Below, piece after piece: positions 15,193 to 19,698 of a DNA stretch of 19,698 bases. This DNA comes from JAGOZV01 sp964622895 (GTDB lineage Bacteria; Patescibacteriota; Saccharimonadia; Saccharimonadales; Saccharimonadaceae). The stretch lies in contig CAZUSB010000011.1 in the NCBI GenBank assembly GCA_964622895.1, positions 1-19,698 on the forward strand, in the 5' to 3' direction. A model generated the notes under the pieces. The model did not search any database, had not been told where the DNA came from, and saw only the letters and a list, made by a program, of their open reading frames with translations. Numbering within the stretch: the stretch's first letter is position 1; each line of letters begins with the position of its first letter. The position numbers and the translations under genes were made by a program.

Positions 15193-15218
15193 TTAGTTTT
15201 ACTAACTTTATTTTACCA
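15193..15218 (-). promoter_or_regulatory. arc operon promoter with inverted repeat at the start point
   Basis: Extended -10 TGG-TAAAAT (15218-15210, minus) lies about 40 bases before arcA. A perfect repeat TTAGT-TTT-ACTAA (15193-15205) covers the expected start point, and could be an operator or a weak 5' hairpin. No ArgR box is recognised. Confidence 0.5.
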
Positions 15219-15270
15219 TAAGCATAATATAAAATCTATGGAGTTTTGTGCCGAAATTAATTCATGGGTA

Positions 15271-15299
15271 TTGTATATTTTGTTACTTTATGGTATAAT
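15271..15299 (+). promoter_or_regulatory. Promoter of the orphan gene at 15348
   Basis: TTGTAT (15271-15276), 17 bases, then TATAAT (15294-15299) preceded by TGG, an extended -10. Start point near 15306 gives a leader of about 42 nt ending with AGGAGG five bases before ATG. Confidence 0.75.
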
Positions 15300-15307
15300 G
15301 ATATGGG

Positions 15308-15322
15308 GTGACAAAGTGTCAC
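15308..15322 (+). repeat. Inverted repeat at the start point of the orphan gene
   Basis: GTGACA-AAG-TGTCAC is a perfect 6-3-6 repeat just after the predicted start point. It could be an operator or an RNA hairpin at the 5' end of the message. Confidence 0.55.
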
Positions 15323-15347
15323 TCTTGCCCTTTTATAGGAGGCTGGT

Positions 15348-15830
15348 ATGAATAATGTCCTGCTGAATAGTTCCATCCCCATAAGCTTAGTCGGCTCAAG
15401 AGAAGTTGTTGAGGGATCTCCCTCAAAGCGTCAACGTCTTTTGTTGGCCCTAGACGATATTTTTGGTTCGCGGCAAATAGCTCGCCAAATAATAGACGAG
15501 CTTGGGCTTGACAGGTACGAACCTGTAGTCGTCTTGTACCTGCAGCATAGGCTGTCTGCAGAGGCTAAGGTACAGAATATCCGCTTCAAGGGTGGATATG
15601 CGCCGGCTACCTTCTTGATAGCCGTTGAACAAGGTGGATGGATAACCATAATGATGGACTTTACTGGCAACGCTGTGTGCGACATTGTCGCCACACTGGA
15701 TCAAGCTGTCCAGTCCCTCCTGCAGGCCTACCTCAGTCCTTATGATGGACAGGTTGACCTGCCAACGCTTGAGCCTGCGCTCAGAGAGTGCATTGCTCAA
15801 GCCTTCAGCGCCCTTCCCGTGGAAGATTAG
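15348..15830 (+). CDS. Orphan soluble protein (160 aa) of unknown function, compositionally distinct
   Basis: The product begins MNNVLLNSSIPISLVG and is soluble, with no signal peptide or membrane segment. The first half is helical and charged (SPSKRQRLLLALDDIFGSRQ), a central part is strand-like (GGYAPATFLIAV, GGWITIMMDFTG) and the C-terminus is helical and acidic, ending LPVED. I recognise no family. By eye its G+C is clearly higher (about half) than that of neighbours, and its codons (CTG, GTC, CAG) differ. A strong AGGAGG, an extended -10 promoter and two successive terminators frame it as a self-contained single-gene unit. Recent transfer or a tightly regulated accessory gene would both fit. 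Confidence 0.8.
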   Translation: MNNVLLNSSIPISLVGSREVVEGSPSKRQRLLLALDDIFGSRQIARQIIDELGLDRYEPVVVLYLQHRLSAEAKVQNIRFKGGYAPATFLIAVEQGGWITIMMDFTGNAVCDIVATLDQAVQSLLQAYLSPYDGQVDLPTLEPALRECIAQAFSALPVED

Positions 15831-15840
15831 CACTGAACTC

Positions 15841-15888
15841 GCCCCGTCATTTACTTTTTAAAAGTATTGCGACGGGGCTTTAACTTTC
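15841..15888 (+). terminator. Terminator of the orphan gene
   Basis: GCCCCGTC (15841-15848) pairs with GACGGGGC (15871-15878), with an inner TACTTTT/AAAAGTA pairing, and is followed by TTTAACTTTC. It begins 11 bases after the stop. Confidence 0.82.
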
Positions 15889-15898
15889 ACTCTACACA

Positions 15899-15934
15899 TA
15901 AAAATATCCCTCGCTAACCTGAGGGATATTTTTA
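15899..15934. terminator. Bidirectional terminator between the orphan gene and the HdeD-like gene
   Basis: A perfect 14-bp stem: positions 15899-15912 (ending ATCCCTC) pair with 15921-15934 (starting GAGGGAT), with an eight-base loop and A/T tracts on both sides. It ends the HdeD-like gene on the minus strand and backs up the previous terminator on the plus strand. Confidence 0.9.
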
Positions 15935-15954
15935 TAATTAGTTTAACTATTTAA

Positions 15955-16524
15955 CTATTTTTTAGCTGAACCCATAAGAACTTTAACGTCTTTGCGGATT
16001 TGCATAGCATAGCCAATGTTCACTACACCGTGAACTAGAGCGTAAAGACCTAGAACCCAGATAAATGCTAGAGATGCTGGTAGTGGGTAAACCATGATTA
16101 CAATCGCAACTACGATCCCCAAAAGTCCAGTAACAACCCACATCCACTTACCTTCTTCTTTGGTTGCATAAGATGCAATAACAAGGTCATATAGAGCCTG
16201 AACAAAGATGGTAATTGCAAGTAATATAACTAGTAGTTGAGCAGTAATTAGGGGATTACGGATCAAGAAGATACCGATCCCTAAACTAACTACTGACATA
16301 AGTAGTGATAGCCACCACAAATTGTCTTTGGTGATACTAGATAGGGCATGTACCAGTCCCAAAATACCACCAATGATTGTGAATAGGCCAACCAAAAAGA
16401 CCAATGTTGCTGCGGTTAGCGCTGGCCAAAATAGAGCTACAAAACCAAAGACAATTGCTAGCACGCCAGATAGTACTAGGAACCACCAAACCTCTTTAGT
16501 TAATTTTTTTGCTTTGTTAAACAT
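15955..16524 (-). CDS. HdeD-family (DUF308) membrane protein
   Basis: The 189-residue protein consists of six hydrophobic segments in three similar pairs, each pair carrying the GxxxIxxGxxxL pattern typical of HdeD/DUF308 (for example LSGVLAIVFGFVALFWP and GLFTIIGGILGLVHAL). HdeD is linked to acid resistance in Escherichia coli, but the biochemical role of most homologues is unknown. Start ATG 16524 has GGAGG eight bases upstream, and its own promoter is present although it follows the Bax-inhibitor-like gene on the same strand. A perfect terminator lies after the stop. Confidence 0.88.
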   Translation of the reverse strand: MFNKAKKLTKEVWWFLVLSGVLAIVFGFVALFWPALTAATLVFLVGLFTIIGGILGLVHALSSITKDNLWWLSLLMSVVSLGIGIFLIRNPLITAQLLVILLAITIFVQALYDLVIASYATKEEGKWMWVVTGLLGIVVAIVIMVYPLPASLAFIWVLGLYALVHGVVNIGYAMQIRKDVKVLMGSAKK

Positions 16525-16559
16525 ATAACAAACCTCCGTTAAAATATATTTGTAACTTC

Positions 16560-16588
16560 ATTATACAATGTATCAATTGCACTTACAA
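16560..16588 (-). promoter_or_regulatory. Promoter of the HdeD-like gene
   Basis: TTGTAA (16588-16583), a 17-base spacer and TATAAT (16565-16560) lie in the 86-base space after the upstream gene. The leader of about 30 nt carries GGAGG (16537-16533). Confidence 0.7.
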
Positions 16589-16610
16589 GCACTAGCAAAA
16601 ACATATTGTG

Positions 16611-17348
16611 CTAATTGTTGCTTTTTGTGTTTACCAACACTCTTAAGATAGAAACGTATAGCCAGACTAGAGTCAATACTAGACCGAATGAAGCATACCA
16701 CTCTGCTTTTTTACTGAGTTCATTTTCTATGCCTTGCGTAATCACCTGGTAGTCCAAGAAAAGGTTAAGCGACGCAATAAAGACGATGATCAATCCAACG
16801 ATCAAACCCCAAGTCCCACTATAGGAGATACCCATAAATCCAGGGATAAAAATCGACAAAATCCATTCTACGAGTAAAAATGCCAATACACCGAATGTTG
16901 CGATGGTGACAATAGAGCGAAACTTGTCGGTTACCTTGACCATGCCTGCTGCATAAAGTAAGTAGGAAACGACCGCAACACATAGGGTTATCAAAACTGC
17001 TTGCGTCACGATACCATTCCACATAACATCAAAAGCTCGTGATATTACACCTAGGTAAAATCCTTCTAAAGCCGCATAAAGCATGACTGATAAGAGCCCT
17101 GGTTTAATCGCCGCCCAAAATCCGACAATAAATAACGCGATCATTCCACCCCAAAGAAGTCTTGTGGTTGCGGTCTCTAATAGTCCTGGCAACGCAAGCC
17201 AGCCCCATACGCCTGCTGCAATCAGCACCGCAAATGTTAAGCCAATTTTTCCTAAGGTGCCACTGAGTGTCATTACCCCTGCTTTATTTCCTTCAGCAAA
17301 TCTATCCATTTGGTTGGTAGATAATGCTGGGTTTGCCGCTACATCCAT
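16611..17348 (-). CDS. Bax inhibitor-1 / YccA family membrane protein
   Basis: The 245-residue protein opens with a soluble segment (NPALSTNQMDRF, then GVMTLSGTLGK) that is characteristic of the BaxI_1 type of Bax-inhibitor-1 proteins, and then has seven hydrophobic segments. DYQVITQGIEN in the last third corresponds to the conserved acidic D-x-x-x-I motif with the buried aspartates that form the pH-sensing latch in family members such as BsYetJ. Such proteins can leak calcium or modulate membrane proteases, but function in this lineage is untested. AAGGAG is six bases before ATG, and the I78-like gene ends 32 bases upstream, so the two are probably co-transcribed. Confidence 0.88.
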   Translation of the reverse strand: MDVAANPALSTNQMDRFAEGNKAGVMTLSGTLGKIGLTFAVLIAAGVWGWLALPGLLETATTRLLWGGMIALFIVGFWAAIKPGLLSVMLYAALEGFYLGVISRAFDVMWNGIVTQAVLITLCVAVVSYLLYAAGMVKVTDKFRSIVTIATFGVLAFLLVEWILSIFIPGFMGISYSGTWGLIVGLIIVFIASLNLFLDYQVITQGIENELSKKAEWYASFGLVLTLVWLYVSILRVLVNTKSNN

Positions 17349-17380
17349 TTTTTCTCCTTTTTTATAACCTATTTTAAAAA

Positions 17381-17899
17381 TTAAATGCCCCGAGCGCTTT
17401 CAATCCACACCTTGGTGACAACGCCATCATTGATATATAAATTAACTCGTCCTTCCCGAAGGTCCATCGTAGCAGGCAGAGGTTGCCCATCGCGCTCTAG
17501 CACTCTAATTGGCGTGTCTGCAGCTTTTGCCTTGTCTATAGCTTCTTGTTCGGTTAATCCGACAAAATCTTCTTCTTCAAACATTTCGCTCCTCTCACTA
17601 GTTCCCTTTTCTGGGCGCCTATCGTTATCACTAGAAACGTTCATGTCACGCTCATAAAACCGCACCCCATTGATGTCGCAGGCTCGCTCCACCCTGGTCC
17701 AAGTTTTTGTTTCTATCACTTCTGAGCCAAATGCTGTCCTACACTCCTGGAAGCTTGTTACCACTACTGGCGACCTTCCTGCCAACATCGCTAAAGCGAT
17801 ACCTAAAATTACTATAACAATTGCTTCTGTCACGATAATCAACGTAGTTATATCACGTTTATTTGTATTATCGTTTGATTTCTTTGCTTTTTTATCCAT
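17381..17899 (-). CDS. Membrane-anchored protein with I78 peptidase-inhibitor-like domain
   Basis: The 172-residue protein has a basic, hydrophilic start (DKKAKKSNDNTNKRD), one membrane segment at about 18-42 and an exported part. After a linker with two cysteines (ECRTA, RACDI) and an acidic stretch, residues about 112-170 read FVGLTEQEAIDKAKA, IRVLERDGQ, TMDLREGRVNLYIN, GVVTKVWIE. This matches the inhibitor I78 layout (short helix, then strand-loop-strand with TxDxRxxRxN and a hydrophobic C-terminal strand). Family members inhibit serine peptidases from outside. The similarity is by pattern, so moderate confidence. A leaderless-type promoter precedes ATG 17899. Confidence 0.65.
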   Translation of the reverse strand: MDKKAKKSNDNTNKRDITTLIIVTEAIVIVILGIALAMLAGRSPVVVTSFQECRTAFGSEVIETKTWTRVERACDINGVRFYERDMNVSSDNDRRPEKGTSERSEMFEEEDFVGLTEQEAIDKAKAADTPIRVLERDGQPLPATMDLREGRVNLYINDGVVTKVWIESARGI

Positions 17900-17905
17900 A
17901 TAACA

Positions 17906-17913
17906 AGTATACT
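17906..17913. promoter_or_regulatory. Palindromic shared -10 for two divergent genes
   Basis: AGTATACT is its own reverse complement, so it offers TATACT as a -10 on both strands (17908-17913 plus, 17911-17906 minus). ATG 17899 (minus) lies six bases and ATG 17923 (plus) nine bases from the respective boxes. Neither gene has a ribosome site. Confidence 0.6.
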
Positions 17914-17922
17914 ATCATCAGT

Positions 17923-18129
17923 ATGAAAATAAAATCAACTCGTGCTTTTTTGCCCGCCTTAATCTTCTTGACAGGGTTAGTTGTTGTCTTTATTTCCATC
18001 TCTATTCCTGCTCTCGCTATTACACCCGTCTCCCAGAGCTATCTAGCCAATAAAGAAATACCTCTCGGCTCACCAATCGCCGGCGTAGGCATGAAAGCGA
18101 CTACCAATACAAAAATCGTTGCTAGTTAG
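17923..18129 (+). CDS. Small secreted protein (68 aa) ending next to an assembly gap
   Basis: ATG 17923 opens MKIKSTRAFLPALIF with a typical signal peptide (basic start, hydrophobic core, IPALA followed by ITP as a signal peptidase I site). About 40 mature residues rich in Gly, Ala and Ser follow (PLGSPIAGVGMKA), then TAG at 18127, one base before the N run begins. Because stop and gap nearly coincide, a longer protein cut by an assembly error at the contig end cannot be excluded. The start fits the shared -10. No family is recognised. Confidence 0.6.
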   Translation: MKIKSTRAFLPALIFLTGLVVVFISISIPALAITPVSQSYLANKEIPLGSPIAGVGMKATTNTKIVAS

Positions 18130-18130
18130 T

Positions 18131-18230
18131 NNNNNNNNNNNNNNNNNNNNNNNNNNNNNNNNNNNNNNNNNNNNNNNNNNNNNNNNNNNNNNNNNNNNNN
18201 NNNNNNNNNNNNNNNNNNNNNNNNNNNNNN
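18131..18230. other. Assembly gap (100 N) before the ATP synthase genes
   Basis: Exactly 100 N. The 5' part of atpH and any upstream atp genes must lie here or elsewhere, so the true gap is longer or the scaffold join is wrong. No gene spans it to prove linkage. Confidence 0.97.
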
Positions 18231-18231
18231 T

Positions 18232-18702
18232 CAACTACCATCAACAATTTCCACACCGCAAGATTTAGCGCTTTTGATTCTTGATGTAAAAAAATGCGCC
18301 AAATGGTATTTGCAGTGTCATAATGCTCAGCAAGCAAAGGTCATTTATTCTGAAAAACAACCTGAGATTTCTAAAATAGCTAAAGAGTTAATTGCTTCTT
18401 GGGACAAACAAAAACCACTCACCCCAGAATCACTAGAAAAGTATCTATTTGATTTAGAAAAAACTGCTCATAGTGCGCCAATTGTCACTATTACGCTTGC
18501 CAGTCCTGCCTCGCAAACAGTTCGCCAAACAATAGCAAGTTGGTGTAGAGAGAATCTTCATCCTGAAGTGCTGATCTCGTTTGAATTTAATTCATCCCTT
18601 CTAGGTGGCATGACACTCAGAACTGACAGTAAATTTTACGATTGGTCTTTTTATAATAAATTAACCAACCACAAAAAATTATTTTCTGAGGTACTAGGCT
18701 GA
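18232..18702 (+). CDS. atpH: ATP synthase delta subunit (OSCP-like), 5' end missing
   Basis: About 156 residues are visible, starting QLPSTISTPQDLALLI right after the gap. The C-terminal part, LISFEFNSSLLGGMTLRTDSK followed by YDWSFYNKL (read as separate pieces), matches the delta/OSCP signature (D-x-x-LxGG-x-x-x-x-x-x-x-xxD-x-S). The subunit forms the outer stalk link between the F1 head and subunit b. The sequence is divergent, but the stop overlaps the alpha-subunit start by one base (TGATG), the standard atpH-atpA order. Only TGA stop in the window. Confidence 0.75.
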   Translation, partial: QLPSTISTPQDLALLILDVKKCAKWYLQCHNAQQAKVIYSEKQPEISKIAKELIASWDKQKPLTPESLEKYLFDLEKTAHSAPIVTITLASPASQTVRQTIASWCRENLHPEVLISFEFNSSLLGGMTLRTDSKFYDWSFYNKLTNHKKLFSEVLG

Positions 18703-19307
18703 TGCAAGCAAACGACACTTTCCAAAAATTAGTAGTGAGAGGCAACCTAACCGGTGAAGTAATTGCCACTAACCGTTTTATTGTCGAAGTAAAAGGGCTT
18801 GAGGGTATTAGAGTCGGGGCTCAGGTTTTATTTGCAGATGGACAACGAGGTATGGTGCGCGAGACCTATGGCAGTCGTGTTGTTTTGTATAACATTAACA
18901 CCGAGCACATTGACCTAGGCACACCTGTAGTAGAGGAGCACGACAAAATTTTAGTCCCAGTTGGACCTGGAATGATAGGTCGTGTCGTCAGTCCGATGGG
19001 TGAGCCACTAGACGGCAAAGGCCCGATTACCGCTAAAAAATCTGCTGGCATTTTTACCCCTGCCCCGGGTATCATGGATCGTAAAATGCTTGACCAACAA
19101 CTAACCAGTGGCGTAACAGCAGTTGATAGTTTTTTCCCGATTGTTATGGGTCAGCGTATCGCAATTTTAGGTGATAGCAAATCCGGCAAGTCAACTTTCC
19201 TTTCTCAATTAAGTGCCACCCAGCATGATTCGGGTACGATCGTGGTTTATGTTTTGATTGGCAAACGAAGAACAATTAGAAAGCTTAGCAAAGACTTACA
19301 AAACTAG
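18702..19307 (+). pseudogene. atpA: ATP synthase alpha subunit, truncated after the P-loop
   Basis: Of the usual roughly 500 residues only about 188 are alpha: the N-terminal beta-barrel (VVRGNLTGEVIATNRFIVEVKG), the ILVPVGPGMIGRVVSPMGEPLDG block, TSGVTAVDSFFPI and the P-loop GDSKSGKST followed by IVVYVLIGKR. The frame then runs RTIRKLSKDLQN to TAG at 19305. The rest of the nucleotide-binding domain and the whole C-terminal domain are absent, and neither atpG, atpD nor atpC follows. A different C-terminus in another frame continues across the same place. It is either a chimeric contig join near 19250-19275 or a real deletion; in a living cell this alpha subunit could not work. Confidence 0.85.
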
Positions 19308-19467
19308 TGAAAAAGTAACCGTCAATGGCATTACTATTCATTTTGCAACTTCTGCAAAAGGTCCTCAATCAGTACTATTTATTAAAAATGGATTATTAGT
19401 CACTATTCGTTCTAGTGTTACGATTCCACAAGACAAGTGGATTGATTATATTAGCTCTTTGCAGTAA
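19258..19467 (+). pseudogene. C-terminal fragment, possibly DUF4367-like, fused to truncated atpA
   Basis: In the frame that overlaps the end of the broken alpha gene, about 65 residues read as a genuine protein end: KVTVNGITIHFATS, SVLFIKNGLLVTIRSS, then IPQDKWIDYISSLQ and TAA. A strand pair followed by a closing helix with 'NGL-x-x-x-I' recalls DUF4367-type extracytoplasmic domains; weak assignment. A TTG at 19258 could start it, but an in-frame TGA sits immediately before, no ribosome site exists, and the start of a normal protein is missing. Most likely the upstream part was lost at the same junction that cut atpA. Confidence 0.5.
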
Positions 19468-19499
19468 CTTCTAGTTCTAGCTTGTGGTAGCCTGATTCT

Positions 19500-19649
19500 T
19501 TACCTAAACCACAGGTTATACCAAATCGCCAGTAACAGCCCAATGATTATCAGCACCAACGTATTGATAATCATCACCACGACTATTTTATTACGTCTTT
19601 TTCTAGATCTATCACGACCTGGAGTGTGGCTTTTTTTGTGAACTTGCAT
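19500..19649 (-). CDS. Small single-TM membrane protein (49 aa)
   Basis: ATG 19649 to TAA 19500 gives 49 residues: a very basic start (QVHKKSHTPGRDRSRKRRNK), one hydrophobic segment of about 24 residues (IVVVMIINTLVLIIIGLLLA) and a short aromatic end (WYNLWFR). The sharp basic-then-hydrophobic layout supports a real anchored protein with its N-terminus inside. The ribosome site is weak (AGGT, about eight bases away). It sits just behind the 3' end of another minus-strand gene at the window edge and may be co-transcribed with it. It converges on the fragment at 19258-19467. Confidence 0.65.
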   Translation of the reverse strand: MQVHKKSHTPGRDRSRKRRNKIVVVMIINTLVLIIIGLLLAIWYNLWFR

Positions 19650-19654
19650 GTTAT

Positions 19655-19696
19655 TTACCTATTTTGTTGATGCTGTTCAATTGCCTTTGTGACTTT
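19655..19696 (-). CDS. Possible 3' end of a gene cut by the window edge
   Basis: On the minus strand, one frame reads KVTKAIEQHQQNR then TAA at 19657-19655, seven bases before the next ATG. A second frame also stays open to a TAA at 19653-19651, so the frame cannot be decided. Something plausibly ends here, but the product cannot be named. Confidence 0.3.
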   Translation of the reverse strand, partial: KVTKAIEQHQQNR

Positions 19697-19698
19697 CC

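Noticed and set aside
15450..15833. A 127-codon minus-strand open frame opposite the orphan gene
   Set aside because: It is the shadow of a G+C-richer gene; no ribosome site or promoter, and it begins at the orphan gene's stop.
19483..19513. TGTGGT/ACCACA hairpin between the convergent genes near 19490
   Set aside because: Six-base arms with a long loop and no following U-run; it also overlaps the end of the 49-aa gene.
1..19698. tRNA, rRNA, CRISPR arrays, transposases, phage genes
   Set aside because: I found no cloverleaf-like segment, tandem repeat-spacer pattern, transposase motif or phage structural gene on either strand.

Overview
The window looks like a scaffolded metagenomic contig from a Patescibacteria/CPR bacterium, most likely Candidatus Saccharibacteria (TM7). 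The reasons are moderate-to-low G+C, very short intergenic spaces, many small membrane or secreted proteins of unknown function, a small protein (3962-4177) that I recall as CPR-typical, and a complete arginine deiminase operon, which is common in host-associated Saccharibacteria. The assignment is inference. Three runs of exactly 100 N (5572-5671, 9396-9495, 18131-18230) are scaffolding placeholders. The standard genetic code fits.

Layout. (1) 1-3838, minus strand: a GNAT protein resembling acyl-homoserine-lactone/FeeM synthases overlaps by one base an E1-like (ThiF/MoeB) adenylating enzyme, followed by a multi-pass membrane histidine kinase. (2) 3865-7505: a small CPR-type protein with a consensus promoter and terminator, a two-TM protein with four cysteines in its exported loop, MurC (interrupted by a gap), a secreted/membrane-anchored pair of unknowns, and two small membrane proteins. 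(3) 7547-10113: an archaeal-type AspRS, the CBS part of a CNNM/CorC-like protein, and a DsbA-like oxidoreductase; the starts of the last two are lost in a gap. (4) 10165-15172, minus: arcA-arcB-arcD(YfcC type)-arcC, which turns arginine into ornithine, ammonia, CO2 and ATP. A 30-residue ORF with its own promoter follows. (5) 15348-15830, plus: a G+C-richer orphan gene between clear promoter and terminator signals. (6) 15955-17899, minus: HdeD-like, Bax-inhibitor-1-like and membrane-anchored I78-inhibitor-like proteins, a plausible envelope/acid-stress group beside the acid-relieving arc operon. (7) 17923-19698: a small secreted protein, a gap, the ATP synthase delta subunit, an alpha subunit that breaks off after its P-loop and runs into an unrelated C-terminus, and a 49-aa membrane protein.

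Regulation can be read unusually well. Many first genes have a -10 box (often extended TGn) ending exactly six bases before ATG and no Shine-Dalgarno sequence, the arrangement expected of leaderless mRNAs. Genes with longer leaders or inside operons mostly carry GGAG-type ribosome sites. The best candidate for an undescribed system is the GNAT/E1 pair next to the membrane sensor kinase.
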